DNA of 49,620 nucleotides from positions 1 through 49,620 of the forward strand of contig DAOLIQ010000016.1 in the NCBI GenBank assembly GCA_035328465.1, read 5' to 3'. The translations under genes were made by a program, and so were the position numbers. Below, piece after piece: positions 25,170 to 35,029 of the stretch (position 1 is its first letter; the number at the start of each line of letters is the position of its first letter). The stretch is from JADJEI01 sp035328465. GTDB lineage: Bacteria > Bacteroidota > Ignavibacteria > Ignavibacteriales > Ignavibacteriaceae. The notes below the pieces were generated by a model. The model saw nothing but the letters and a program-made list of their open reading frames with translations. It did no database searches and was not told where the DNA came from.

Positions 25170-26534
25170 CTACTTAATAAAAACTGTTTTGATATTAACA
25201 AATTCTCTAATTCCGAAAGTTGATAATTCTCTGCCGAAACCACTTTCATTAATTCCGCCAAATGGCAAGCGGGGATCTGAGCGGACAAATTCATTAACAA
25301 AACAGCAGCCGGCATTTAATTTTTCTTTCGCGATCAATTCACCGCGGGTTTTATCAGAAGTAAAAACTGCAGCGCCCAGTCCAAATACAGAATCATTTGC
25401 TGTAAAAATTGCCTCTTCCTCATTTTTAACTTTTATTAAAGCTGCAACCGGGCCAAATAATTCTTCATCGAAGGCGGGCATTCCTTTTCTAACATTAGCG
25501 AGTACAGTCGGCGGATAATAAGCACCATTGATTTCAGGAATTTCTCCACCAAGTAATAATTTCGCACCAAGTTCCATACTCTTTAAAACTTGTTGATGAA
25601 GCTCATCTCGTAATTGAATACTCGCCTGGGGACCAATTGAATTGGATTCATCAAAGGGGTCTCCCATTTTTTTTGATTTCATTTTTTCCAAAAATATTTT
25701 TTCAAATTCATTATACACTGATTCAACTATGATAAATCGCTTAGCAGCGATGCAGCTTTGCCCTCCATTTATTAATCTCGCCGTGACACAGCATTCAGCC
25801 GCAGATTCAATATCAGCATCTTCAAGGATTAAATAAGGATCGCTGCCGCCTAATTCTAATACAGTTTTTTTAACTAAAGATCCGGCGAGTGATGCGATTG
25901 ATTTCCCCGCTGAAACACTGCCGGTTAGAGTAACTGCTTTTATTGATGAATGCCTAATTATGGGTTCGATATTTTTTGAAGAAACGAGAATAGTTCGGAA
26001 AAGTCCCCGAGGAAATCCCGCTTCATTAAATATATTTTCGATTGCTAATGCACATCCGCTAACATTAGAAGCGTGCTTTAAAATAGCAGCATTGCCAGCC
26101 ATTAAAGTTGGAGCAGCAAAACGAAAGACCTGCCAAAAAGGAAAATTCCATGGCATCACAGCAAGCACAACTCCAATTGGCTGAAAACTAATAAAACTTT
26201 TTTGTGCATCTGTTTCAACAATTTCATCGGTTAAAAACTTTTCTGCACTATCGGCGTAATAATCACAAACCCATGCACACTTTTCTACTTCTGCCCGAGC
26301 CTGCACGATTGGCTTTCCCATTTCGAGTGTCATTAGTTTTGCAAATTCTTCTTTTCGTTTTCGGAGAATCGCTGCTGAAGATTTGATTTTAGAAGAACGA
26401 ACTTTGAAAGAAGTTTTTCGCCATTCAATAAATTGTTCGTCTGCTTTTTCAACAATGGATGATACTGCAGCAAAATCCATTTCAGAGTAGGAAGAAATTA
26501 AATTACCATTCGAAGGATTAATTGAGTTCAGCAT
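25170..26534 (-). CDS. NAD(P)-dependent aldehyde dehydrogenase, succinate-semialdehyde type
   Basis: 454 residues, the short length of GabD1/Sad-type enzymes. The cofactor loop reads V-M-P-W-N-F-P-F-W-Q, the catalytic glutamate is E227 in L-E-L-G-G-S-D-P-Y, and the nucleophile is C261 in G-G-Q-S-C-I-A-A-K. The C-terminal P-F-G-G-I-N-E-S-G-F-G-R-E motif is intact. It oxidises an aldehyde, best guess succinate semialdehyde to succinate, in the cytoplasm. Substrate is inferred from overall similarity only. It lies 16 bases from the phosphatase gene on the same strand. Confidence 0.88.
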   Translation of the reverse strand: MLNSINPSNGNLISSYSEMDFAAVSSIVEKADEQFIEWRKTSFKVRSSKIKSSAAILRKRKEEFAKLMTLEMGKPIVQARAEVEKCAWVCDYYADSAEKFLTDEIVETDAQKSFISFQPIGVVLAVMPWNFPFWQVFRFAAPTLMAGNAAILKHASNVSGCALAIENIFNEAGFPRGLFRTILVSSKNIEPIIRHSSIKAVTLTGSVSAGKSIASLAGSLVKKTVLELGGSDPYLILEDADIESAAECCVTARLINGGQSCIAAKRFIIVESVYNEFEKIFLEKMKSKKMGDPFDESNSIGPQASIQLRDELHQQVLKSMELGAKLLLGGEIPEINGAYYPPTVLANVRKGMPAFDEELFGPVAALIKVKNEEEAIFTANDSVFGLGAAVFTSDKTRGELIAKEKLNAGCCFVNEFVRSDPRLPFGGINESGFGRELSTFGIREFVNIKTVFIK

Positions 26535-26550
26535 TAGAACACCTTTTTAC

Positions 26551-27783
26551 TTAAACAACTCTTTTAATTACAACTATAGTTTTGTCGTCTGAATATTTTC
26601 CATTAGCAGAAAATTTTAGTACATCATTCAGCACAGTATAACAAATTTCTTTTGCAGAAAGATGTTTATTCGCTTTAAGAATTTTTATTAGCCGCTCATC
26701 ACCATAATTTTCAAATTGTGCATTTGCCGAGTCCGTAATTCCATCGGAGTAAATCAGTAATACATCATCTTTTTCAAAGTTAATATTCTCAACGGTAAAG
26801 CGTGCCATAGGAGTTGGTCCCAAAACCGGGCCCGTTGGTTGAAGTAAAATAATTTCATCAGAATTTTTTCTGACAAACAGAGGGGGGTTATGTCCTGCAT
26901 TTGCGTAAAGGAACAAACCGCTTCTATCGGTAGAAAGTTCACCATAAAAAAGCGAAGTAAACTTATCATCAGCAAATATTTTATTTACCAGTTCATTCAT
27001 TCGCTTCATCAACGGAGCAATTTTAATTTGAAAATTTGACGCCATGCGCAATGCACCAGAAATGTACATCGCTTCAGCAGCAGCAGCTAAACCTTTGCTG
27101 GCAGCATCACCAAGTGCTATTCCCAATCGATCAAGATCATCACCAACCTGCAGGTAGTCAAAAAAATCTCCGCCGACAATTTCAGCAGGGTCTGTCACTC
27201 CGAAAAGCTCGTAATTATAAAAAGTGAAATGATGCTCGGGTAAAATAGATTTTTGAAGTTCCCGGGCTTTATCAATATCGGCTTTAAGAATTTTAGCCCG
27301 CTTGGAATATCTCCTTTGTTTAATTTGTGAGGTAAGAGCAGTGGCAATAATGTTAAGTGTCAATCTCAACTCTTCATCTATGTGATTACTATTCAGAGCG
27401 AGGATATATTCATAATAAATTTTTTCATTAATTTTTATTTTATCACCTACACCGGAGGCTGAATATTTAAAAATTCCTTTCTTGCGAAGTATCGAATTGG
27501 TTTCATTTCCAAGGATTGTTCTTTCCTTAGCGATAAGATCAAAGATTGGATATTCCGTGAGTTTTAATTGAAAGTCTGGACGAATTTTCTGAAGTTTTCC
27601 GGTTTGATAAAATAGCCGATAAGCCTTTGATTCAACTTCCAATTTCCAAATCCGCCCGCCTATAACGTTTATGTCTCGCTGTTCAACGAGTTGTTTAAGA
27701 ACTTCAATGAGCATTTCATCTTCATTAAGAAATTTTTTTGAAGCAATTGTTTCGACTGTTTTGTGTAATTTTTTTTGATCCAT
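26551..27783 (-). CDS. SpoIIE/RsbU-type serine phosphatase
   Basis: 410 residues. The first 150 residues form an unrecognised sensor-like domain. A helical linker (KADIDKARELQKSILPEH) leads to a PP2C-SpoIIE catalytic domain with V-G-G-D-F-F-D-Y, L-G-D-A-A-S-K-G-L-A-A-A, N-A-G-H-N-P-P and YSDGITDSANAQFENYGDERL, the last holding the metal-binding aspartate. Such phosphatases act on anti-sigma-factor antagonists in partner-switching pathways, but no such partners are nearby. Only GG-D-F-F-D rather than other forms is seen, so it should be active. Confidence 0.9.
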   Translation of the reverse strand: MDQKKLHKTVETIASKKFLNEDEMLIEVLKQLVEQRDINVIGGRIWKLEVESKAYRLFYQTGKLQKIRPDFQLKLTEYPIFDLIAKERTILGNETNSILRKKGIFKYSASGVGDKIKINEKIYYEYILALNSNHIDEELRLTLNIIATALTSQIKQRRYSKRAKILKADIDKARELQKSILPEHHFTFYNYELFGVTDPAEIVGGDFFDYLQVGDDLDRLGIALGDAASKGLAAAAEAMYISGALRMASNFQIKIAPLMKRMNELVNKIFADDKFTSLFYGELSTDRSGLFLYANAGHNPPLFVRKNSDEIILLQPTGPVLGPTPMARFTVENINFEKDDVLLIYSDGITDSANAQFENYGDERLIKILKANKHLSAKEICYTVLNDVLKFSANGKYSDDKTIVVIKRVV

Positions 27784-27793
27784 CGTGTTTAAA

Positions 27794-29080
27794 TTATTTT
27801 GAATAAAAATCTATCATTGCCTGAAGCGATCGTTTACAAACCGGGCAAAAATTGTCCACTGAAATAGATTTCATTGTACAATCCTGCATGGGGCGATACA
27901 CTCCCTTTTCTACATAACCACCTCCTTCGAATGCTCCAACTTTGTTTTTAAATTCTGTTGTTGAAGGAGTAGGAATCAATGTTCCATCTTCAACGAGGTC
28001 CTTCCATTTAGATTCGAAATCAACAAGCGTGGTTACATTTGGATCAAGCGGCTCAACATCGAGGGAGTAAAAATCATTGTAAGCAACATCAGAGGTGAAA
28101 TATTCATCTGCAAGCGAACCAAAGCCGTGTCCAAATTCATGAACAAAAACATATTCGGCATAATTGTTATTATTCATACAAACAGAATAATGATTATAAA
28201 TAGAACCACCGCCGTATTTACTGCTGTTAACTAAAATATAAATTTGATCGTATGGAGCATTAGACGCTACATTTCGCAGTGTCTTATTATCTGAAGTCAT
28301 CAGATATCTTTCAAGATCAAACGTATAAAAGGAAGTATTCACCAAAGTTTTTCTCCACACATCTTCGGCAGGAATGTCTGTGCCGGATTCAGCGGAGGGA
28401 GCTTCTATTCCCCATATATTAAATTTTTCTTTATTTTCTTTAAAGGGGGAAGCATTGAATAAATAGCCAGCAAATCGCTCGCAATCTTTTTTGAAAAGGT
28501 CCATCTCTTCAGAAGTATAACCGTCAGGAATAATTACTATGTCAAGATTAGTAGATGGATCACCGGAATGAATAACTTCGAACGATTTATAAACAGCTTC
28601 CCTTTCAGTTTTGATGAAATAATTTTTAGGATCAATCTGGTATTGAAACTTTTTTATCAGGTTATTCTTTTTATCGCGTCCATAAAAAACTACCGTAACA
28701 TTGGATTTGGGATAGGGGAAGACAACCGTTTCGCTAAAAGATTTTTCAGTTTGTTTTGCTTCATCGGTAGTTTGCCATTCACCAAACAATGTTGAGTAAG
28801 TGCGTGAATAAATAACTTGCTGCGACCTATCATCAACTACTTCAAATTTATATTTACCGTAATTAAATTTATCAATTAAATTGATTTTTGATCCGCCCCA
28901 AAAAGGTTCCTCTTTCATTTCATCGAAGGAATAAGAATCATGTTCATTATTTCCAGTATGGTAGTAATCTATTCGAAGAGATTTATTTTCGAAATAATTT
29001 TCAAAATTTATTTGAGAAAAAATTACACTTGAGAAAAGAAGGATTAAGAAAATAGTTTTCATAATTTTATTTTTTTTCAT
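27794..29080 (-). CDS. secreted M64-family metallopeptidase
   Basis: 428 residues. A signal peptide (MKTIFLILLFSSVIFSQ, beginning at the second Met) is followed by a beta-rich N-terminal domain and the M64 (IgA peptidase-like) catalytic domain. The zinc motif is H314-E-F-G-H318 in FVHEFGHGFGSLADEYF, where the D of ADEY is the third ligand as in metzincin-like HExxHxxGxxxD. Motifs D-I-V-I-I-P-D-G-Y and FNIWGIEAPSAESGTD also fit. No T9SS domain, so probably periplasmic or released. Starts by an ATGA overlap with the MscS gene. Confidence 0.88.
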   Translation of the reverse strand: MKKNKIMKTIFLILLFSSVIFSQINFENYFENKSLRIDYYHTGNNEHDSYSFDEMKEEPFWGGSKINLIDKFNYGKYKFEVVDDRSQQVIYSRTYSTLFGEWQTTDEAKQTEKSFSETVVFPYPKSNVTVVFYGRDKKNNLIKKFQYQIDPKNYFIKTEREAVYKSFEVIHSGDPSTNLDIVIIPDGYTSEEMDLFKKDCERFAGYLFNASPFKENKEKFNIWGIEAPSAESGTDIPAEDVWRKTLVNTSFYTFDLERYLMTSDNKTLRNVASNAPYDQIYILVNSSKYGGGSIYNHYSVCMNNNNYAEYVFVHEFGHGFGSLADEYFTSDVAYNDFYSLDVEPLDPNVTTLVDFESKWKDLVEDGTLIPTPSTTEFKNKVGAFEGGGYVEKGVYRPMQDCTMKSISVDNFCPVCKRSLQAMIDFYSK

Positions 29081-30219
29081 TTAGTTGTAAAATGTTGTGA
29101 CGGACTATTGATAGTAATAATGCGTTGTGGGAATGGTATTTCAATGTTTTCCCGTCTGAAGATTTCATAAATCTTCTCCCTGGTTCTGCATTGAATTTCA
29201 AAAACATTTTTATAATTATTTGTTCTGCAGGTAAGACGTAAAACAACGGAAGAATCGGCAAAGTTAATCAGATAAACTTCTGGCGGGGTTTCTTTAAGTA
29301 TGTCCGCATCATTTTTAACAATATCGAGAAGAAGATTTTTGGCTCTTTGAATATCTGTGCCATAAGCAACGCCAATTTCAACAACCACACGCGTTTCTGA
29401 TGTTGGGTAGGTAAGATTTGTTATATGTGATTTTACAATTTCGTTATTTGGAATTACAACAATGTTGTGATCAAAATCTAAAATTTTCGTAGAGCGTATT
29501 CCAATTTCAATAACATCACCGGTTTTATTGTCGGCATAGCGAATGCGGTCTCCAATTCTGAAAGGTCTATCAATCATTATTGCGAAACCGGAAATCATAT
29601 TCGATAAAGTTTCCTGCGCTGCGAGAGCAACTGCCAAAGAGCCAACACCAAGCGATACAAGCAGCCCGCTGATGTTTACATTAAATTTTGAAAGAACAGC
29701 CACAACAGCAATGAGAAAAATTATTACTTTTACAACTTTTTTTATCAGAGGGAAAAGGCTGCCGCTAAGGTTTCTGTTCTCTCCCCCATCAATTGATTCA
29801 GAATACCAATCGAGCAATACCACTGTGAGCTTAAAAGAAATAATAACCAGTGTAAATACAAAATACAGAAAGAGAAGTACATCAAGTATTTTAGTAAATA
29901 TAGCTAAATAGGGATGAGTATTAATAACTGTGGATTTTAATCCAATCAAGAATAGCCAATCGTTCTCGAATATTCCAAACGAAGCAAAGACGCCTGCAAT
30001 TATCACCAGACGGAAAGTCCCCCATCCTATAATCTCAACTAGTTTATCATCCTGTTTAGTTTGTGTTTTTTTAACATAAGGCTGTGCAATTTTCCTGGAT
30101 AGAAAACTGCTCAACTTAGCTGTAAAAACGCTGAGAAAAATCACTGCAGATGATATACACAACTGATATAATAAATCATTACCAAGCAGTTCATGGAAAT
30201 ATGTAAACACTTTAATCAT
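29077..30219 (-). CDS. MscS-family mechanosensitive channel
   Basis: 380 residues with about four helices before the pore. The pore helix has the Gly/Ala packing pattern in SLGVGSLAVALAAQETLSNM, followed by the beta domain I-D-R-P-F-R-I-G-D-R-I. It opens under membrane tension to release small solutes. It overlaps pyrE upstream and the M64 gene downstream by ATGA at both ends, so it is tightly coupled within this operon. Confidence 0.92.
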   Translation of the reverse strand: MIKVFTYFHELLGNDLLYQLCISSAVIFLSVFTAKLSSFLSRKIAQPYVKKTQTKQDDKLVEIIGWGTFRLVIIAGVFASFGIFENDWLFLIGLKSTVINTHPYLAIFTKILDVLLFLYFVFTLVIISFKLTVVLLDWYSESIDGGENRNLSGSLFPLIKKVVKVIIFLIAVVAVLSKFNVNISGLLVSLGVGSLAVALAAQETLSNMISGFAIMIDRPFRIGDRIRYADNKTGDVIEIGIRSTKILDFDHNIVVIPNNEIVKSHITNLTYPTSETRVVVEIGVAYGTDIQRAKNLLLDIVKNDADILKETPPEVYLINFADSSVVLRLTCRTNNYKNVFEIQCRTREKIYEIFRRENIEIPFPQRIITINSPSQHFTTK

Positions 30220-30803
30220 ACTGAAATTTTTCTTGAACCTGGTTTAACAAGTGGAAGTTGTTCACTGCACAAAGGACATTCAACTGCCAGATAAGATACT
30301 GCATTTAATTTAACAGTACTGAATTGCGGATAACCAAATTGTACCTGCCCGTTACTGCGGTCAACGATAAATCCGACCCCGACAATTTGTGCACCGGCAT
30401 TCTTAACTATATCAATTACTTCAAATACGCTTCCTCCTGTTGTTACTACATCTTCACACACCAATACTTTCTCATCACGTTCAAGTGAAAAACCCCTCCG
30501 CAGTATAAGCTTTTTATCCTCCCGCTCAGCAAAGATAAATCGCTTATTTAACTGACGAGCGACTTCCTGCCCGACAACACAGCCGCCAATTGCAGGAGCA
30601 ATGACTGTGTCGATATCATAATCTCTATAATGATCAGCGATCTTTGTGCACACAATTTTGTTGTATTGAGGATATTGAAGAACCTTAGCACACTGAAAAT
30701 ACAGATTGCTGTGTCTGCCGGATGTTAATAGAAAATGCCCGCTTAAAAGAGCTTGAGTTGATTTAAATATTTCAATTATTTCATTCTCGGTATAATTTTT
30801 CAT
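30216..30803 (-). CDS. pyrE: orotate phosphoribosyltransferase
   Basis: 195 residues. The PRPP-binding loop is V-L-V-C-E-D-V-V-T-T-G-G-S, and the catalytic loop lies around K-R-F-I-F-A-E-R-E-D-K. It joins orotate to PRPP to make OMP in pyrimidine synthesis. The C-terminus has a small C-P-L-C-S-E-Q-L-P tail, as in the archaeal and thermophile PyrE type. It overlaps the PCD gene and the MscS gene by four bases each. Confidence 0.93.
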   Translation of the reverse strand: MKNYTENEIIEIFKSTQALLSGHFLLTSGRHSNLYFQCAKVLQYPQYNKIVCTKIADHYRDYDIDTVIAPAIGGCVVGQEVARQLNKRFIFAEREDKKLILRRGFSLERDEKVLVCEDVVTTGGSVFEVIDIVKNAGAQIVGVGFIVDRSNGQVQFGYPQFSTVKLNAVSYLAVECPLCSEQLPLVKPGSRKISV

Positions 30804-31090
30804 AAAAATTTTTTTTGGATTGTTTGAAATATTTTTGCCAGTTGAATATCTTTTTGAGTAACCCCACCTTCGTCATGTGTAGAGAGACTAACCCTCACTT
30901 TATTCCAGGAATGGATAAAAATATCCGGATGATGATTCGCCTCTTCAGCGGCTGCACCGACTTTATTGACGAAGTTGAGTGCCTGCTGAAAATCTTTAAA
31001 TTGATAATCTTTAGAGATTTGCCCCGATTTATATGACCATCCTTCATAGGAAAGTATTTTAGATTCTATTTCTTTGTTAGATAAACGCAT
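30800..31090 (-). CDS. pterin-4a-carbinolamine dehydratase
   Basis: 96 residues, normal for PCD/DCoH. The active-site pattern E-E-A-N-H-H-P-D-I-F and the following W-N-K-V-R-V-S-L-S-T-H match the three histidines used to dehydrate 4a-hydroxy-tetrahydrobiopterin. No aromatic amino acid hydroxylase is nearby, so the pterin pathway link is not shown here. Its stop overlaps the pyrE ATG by ATGA. First gene of the four-gene coupled run. Confidence 0.93.
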   Translation of the reverse strand: MRLSNKEIESKILSYEGWSYKSGQISKDYQFKDFQQALNFVNKVGAAAEEANHHPDIFIHSWNKVRVSLSTHDEGGVTQKDIQLAKIFQTIQKKFL

Positions 31091-31124
31091 AAGTTCCTCA
31101 TATTGTTAAGTGAAAAATACGCAT

Positions 31125-31158
31125 AAAAAAAGCGTATTAAAAGTAATACGCTTTTTTT
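31125..31158. terminator. bidirectional Rho-independent terminator
   Basis: AGCGTATTA (31131-31139) and TAATACGCT (31144-31152) form a 9-bp stem with loop AAAG, flanked by A7 on the left and T7 on the right. It terminates clpC on the minus strand, whose stop is 20 bases upstream in that direction, and could work in both directions. Confidence 0.88.
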
Positions 31159-31177
31159 ATAAAGAGATTTGCTTATT

Positions 31178-33682
31178 TCAAACACTTGAAGAGTCGGTTT
31201 TTTCCTTAGTTTCATCAGAAATATTCGTGTCTAATGATTCATCAAAGAAAACTAATATCTCTGTGTTCTCAATATGTTTTGCAATAATTTTTGTTCCTTC
31301 TTTAAATGATCCTTTAAGAATTTCTTCAGCAAGAGGATCCTCGATATATTTTTGAATTGCACGTCTAAGCGGTCGAGCACCATATTTTGGATCGAATCCT
31401 TTATCAACAATAAAATCTTTAGCCGATTGATCAATAACCAGCTCCATTTTATTTTCATGAATATTCTTGAACAGATCCTGGATCTGAATATCAATAATTT
31501 TCATTATATCTTCTTTTTCAAGATTTCTGAAAACGATTGTTTCATCAATTCTATTAAGAAACTCAGGGTTAAATAATTTTTTCATCGCATCTTCAACTGT
31601 GTTTTTCAAACTTGAATATTTATCAGAGCCTGACTCACCGCCAAAACCGAATGATGAAATATTTTTTATGTCCTTCGTTCCAATGTTAGAAGTCATGATT
31701 AAAATTGTATTTCTGAAATCAACTCTTCTTCCAAGACTGTCGGTTAGTATTCCATCATCGAGTACTTGAAGCAGCAGAGAAAAAATATCCGGATGTGCTT
31801 TTTCAATTTCATCAAAAAGTACAACCGAATAAGGTTTACGCCTAACTTTTTCCGTCAGCTGTCCGCCTTCCTCATAACCGACGTATCCGGGAGGTGCCCC
31901 GACAAGTCTTGAAACTGCAAACTTTTCCATGTATTCACTCATGTCAATTCGGATAAGAGAATTTTCAGAGTCAAAAAGATAACGGGCTAGTGCTTTGCAG
32001 AGTTCGGTTTTACCCACCCCTGTTGGTCCGAGAAATACAAAACTTCCGATTGGCCTGTTCGGATTTTTCAACCCGGCGCGTGTTCTTCTGATAGCGCGGG
32101 TCAAAGTTGAAACTGCCTCATCCTGTCCAACAATAACACCTTTGAGTGCATCTTCCATATGAAGTAATTTTTCCGATTCGGTTTGTGCGACACGATTAAC
32201 AGGGATACCTGTCATCATTGCTACTACAGTTGCAATATCATCTTCAGAAACATCGTAAACGATATCCTTTGTTTGATTATCCCAATCGCGTTTAGCAATT
32301 TCGAGTTCTGCCTGTAAATTTCTTTCCTTATCGCGAAGTCTTGCAGCCTCTTCATAATCCTGACGTTTAACAACGCCTGCTTTTTCTTTTCTGATCTTAT
32401 CAATATCTGCTTCAAGATCGAGCACTACTTTCGGTACTTCAAAATTTCCCATGTGCACTCTTGACCCGGCTTCATCAAGTACATCAATTGCCTTATCGGG
32501 AAGATGCCTATCAGTAATATACCTGTTGCTTAATTTTACTGCTGACTGAATTGCCTCTTTAGAATAACGCACGTGATGATGTTCTTCATATTTGAATTTA
32601 ATATTCTCAAGAATTTTTAAAGTCTCATCATAACTTGGAGGATCAACCATTACTTTTTGAAATCTTCTATCCAACGCACCATCTGTTTCAATAAATTTCC
32701 TATACTCATCAAGAGTTGTTGCGCCGATACACTGAATATCGCCGCGTGAGAGAGCTGGCTTAAACATATTCGAAGCATCAAGTGAACCGGATGCCCCCCC
32801 TGCACCAACAATAGTGTGCAGTTCATCAATAAACAGAATTACATCTTTGGCTTTTTCAAGCTCGTTCATCAAAGCTTTCATACGTTCTTCAAACTGCCCG
32901 CGGTATTTCGTACCTGCAACTAATCCTGCTAAATCCAAAGTTACAACTCTTTTTTCCTGCAGCGATCTTGGAACTTTTTTCTGAATTATTCTTAGCGCAA
33001 GTCCTTCGGCAATTGCAGTTTTACCAACACCAGGTTCGCCAATCAGCACCGGATTATTTTTCTTTCGGCGGCTGAGTATTTGTGCAACACGTTCAATTTC
33101 TTTTTCTCTACCTACAACAGGATCAAGTTTATCTTCAATAGCGAGCTTGGTTAAATCCCTGCCGAAATTATCAAGCACCGGAGTTTTTGTACGTTCAATT
33201 TTTCTATCAGGAGGAATTTGCTGAGACGATGTGTCTTTTGTTCCTTTTGATGAAAGCATTGAATTTAATTCTGATCGTGTGGCATCATAAGTAATATTAA
33301 ATTGATGAAGGATTTGAGTAGCAATATTATCCTCGTCTCTTAATAAAGAAAGCAGAAGATGTTCAGTTCCAATTACATCAGCTTTATAAATTTTAGATTC
33401 AATTTGTGTGATCTTTAAAACTTTTTCAGCTTGCTTTGTTAACGGCAAATTGCCAATTGTCATAGTTCCACCCGAAGTTCTAACAGTATCTTCGACAGCT
33501 TTTTTCAATTTTAATAAATCACAATCAAGATTGCGTAACAACCGAACAGCAACTCCCTGTCCTTCTCTAATAACTCCAAGAAGAAGATGTTCGGTTCCGA
33601 TATAATCGTGACCAAGTCGAAGAGCTTCTTCCCTGCTAAGCCTGATTACATCCTGTAATCTATCCGAAAAATTTCCGTCCAT
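31178..33682 (-). CDS. clpC: ClpC-type AAA+ unfoldase
   Basis: 834 residues in the ClpC order: two Clp-N repeats (1-145), first AAA+ with Walker A G215-E-P-G-V-G-K221-T and Walker B in V-I-L-F-I-D-E-L, a UVR motif about 430-460 (RQDYEEAARLRDKERNLQ), the second AAA+ with G552-P-T-G-V-G-K558-T and the C-terminal D2 domain. It unfolds proteins for ClpP, which is not in the window. The ClpP-contact loop F-G-F-G type (S-F-G-F-G-G) is visible after GTKDIKNISS. AAGGA lies 5 bases before the ATG. Nothing is missing. Confidence 0.96.
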   Translation of the reverse strand: MDGNFSDRLQDVIRLSREEALRLGHDYIGTEHLLLGVIREGQGVAVRLLRNLDCDLLKLKKAVEDTVRTSGGTMTIGNLPLTKQAEKVLKITQIESKIYKADVIGTEHLLLSLLRDEDNIATQILHQFNITYDATRSELNSMLSSKGTKDTSSQQIPPDRKIERTKTPVLDNFGRDLTKLAIEDKLDPVVGREKEIERVAQILSRRKKNNPVLIGEPGVGKTAIAEGLALRIIQKKVPRSLQEKRVVTLDLAGLVAGTKYRGQFEERMKALMNELEKAKDVILFIDELHTIVGAGGASGSLDASNMFKPALSRGDIQCIGATTLDEYRKFIETDGALDRRFQKVMVDPPSYDETLKILENIKFKYEEHHHVRYSKEAIQSAVKLSNRYITDRHLPDKAIDVLDEAGSRVHMGNFEVPKVVLDLEADIDKIRKEKAGVVKRQDYEEAARLRDKERNLQAELEIAKRDWDNQTKDIVYDVSEDDIATVVAMMTGIPVNRVAQTESEKLLHMEDALKGVIVGQDEAVSTLTRAIRRTRAGLKNPNRPIGSFVFLGPTGVGKTELCKALARYLFDSENSLIRIDMSEYMEKFAVSRLVGAPPGYVGYEEGGQLTEKVRRKPYSVVLFDEIEKAHPDIFSLLLQVLDDGILTDSLGRRVDFRNTILIMTSNIGTKDIKNISSFGFGGESGSDKYSSLKNTVEDAMKKLFNPEFLNRIDETIVFRNLEKEDIMKIIDIQIQDLFKNIHENKMELVIDQSAKDFIVDKGFDPKYGARPLRRAIQKYIEDPLAEEILKGSFKEGTKIIAKHIENTEILVFFDESLDTNISDETKEKTDSSSV

Positions 33683-34043
33683 TTTATTCCTTTATTTTTA
33701 ATCAAAAACAGGTAATCTTACCAAAAACTTAACTTCAAATGCCACTACTAATATAAAGACTGCAAAATCAGCAATCAACATTGATATTTGACTTATGCCT
33801 AATCCTGTAACTTTTCTCACAACCAAAATATTAAACAAAATTAAATAATTTTTCATATCAATTTACATACCATTTAATAAGCCTAAAAGAGAGAAATTTA
33901 TTCTTATATTTTCTAATGAAAATAAGCATTTCGTAATTTTAATCATTTCGTATCGGCATCAAACTAAATTTAGCTGATGAACATCAGTAAAAATTTCTTT
34001 ATTTTCATTTAAGTTTTTTTGATTATTTAATTATGGAGAAGTT
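33683..34043. promoter_or_regulatory. 361-bp divergent region between clpC and floA
   Basis: No gene. Two features stand out: the nine-base direct repeat CATTTCGTA at 33927-33935 and 33944-33952 (17-bp spacing), and a dyad CTGATG-AA-CATCAG at 33974-33987, both closer to floA. These are candidate regulator sites. No consensus promoter could be pinned down. Confidence 0.4.
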
Positions 34044-35027
34044 ATGGAAGCAGTATTTGGATTATCAATTGTTGTAATTATTGCGATCATTTTATTCTTT
34101 TTTATCTTTTTATATTTTGTTCCAATCGGACTTTTTATCACCGCCTTTTTCTCTGGAGTAAAATTAAAAATATTTAAAGACCTCGTTGGAATGCGATTGC
34201 GAAAAGTTCCGCCTGTAATAATAGTACGCAGCATTATCACCGCAACTAAGGCGGGGCTAACTGTTGATCTTCCAAAACTTGAAGCACACTATCTTGCTGG
34301 TGGAAATGTTATTAAAGTTATTAATGCACTTATCTCCGCCGATAAAGCAAATCTTGGTTTAACTTTCGAACGTGCAGCTGCAATTGATCTTGCAGGAAGA
34401 GATGTTCTTGAAGCAGTTAAAATGTCAGTTATTCCAAAAGTAATTGAAACACCAATGGTTGCCGCAGTTGCTAAAGACGGTATTCAACTAAAAGCGATTG
34501 CTCGAATTACTGTTCGTGCAAATATAGAAAGACTTGTCGGAGGTGCGGGTGAAGCTACAATTCTTGCCCGCGTTGGCGAGGGCATTGTTTCGACTATCGG
34601 CTCCAGTGAAAGCCACAAAGAAGTTTTAGAAAACCCGGACAAAATTTCTAAAAGCGTTCTGGCAAAAGGATTGGATTCAGGAACAGCTTTCGAAATTCTA
34701 TCAATTGATATTGCGGATGTTGATATTGGACAAAACATCGGTGCTATTTTACAGACAGATCAGGCAGAAGCTGATTTGAAAGTTGCCCGGGCAAAAGCCG
34801 AAGAGCGAAGAGCCGCAGCAGTTGCAAGTGAACAGGAAAATATTGCAGACGTTGCCAAACAGCGTGCCCGCGTTGTAGAGGCAGAAGCAGAAATTCCAAA
34901 AGCAATGGCAGAAGCATTCAGAAACGGCAATCTCGGAATCTTCGATTATTATAAGCTGAAAAATATTCAGGCTGATACTGAAATGAGGGATTCAATCGCT
35001 AAACCTGAACAGAAAAAAGATAAATAG
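34044..35027 (+). CDS. floA: flotillin-like protein FloA
   Basis: 327 residues. One N-terminal membrane hairpin (about 3-35) is followed by the conserved V-G-M-R-L-R-K-V-P-P, GLTVDLPKLEAHYLAGGNV and AIDLAGRDVLEAVKMSV motifs, and a long Ala/Glu-rich coiled coil (QAEADLKVARAKAEERRAAA) that drives oligomerisation. FloA marks functional membrane microdomains and affects membrane fluidity. GGAGAAGTT precedes the ATG. Two bases separate its stop from the next gene. Confidence 0.95.
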   Translation: MEAVFGLSIVVIIAIILFFFIFLYFVPIGLFITAFFSGVKLKIFKDLVGMRLRKVPPVIIVRSIITATKAGLTVDLPKLEAHYLAGGNVIKVINALISADKANLGLTFERAAAIDLAGRDVLEAVKMSVIPKVIETPMVAAVAKDGIQLKAIARITVRANIERLVGGAGEATILARVGEGIVSTIGSSESHKEVLENPDKISKSVLAKGLDSGTAFEILSIDIADVDIGQNIGAILQTDQAEADLKVARAKAEERRAAAVASEQENIADVAKQRARVVEAEAEIPKAMAEAFRNGNLGIFDYYKLKNIQADTEMRDSIAKPEQKKDK

Positions 35028-35029
35028 TC

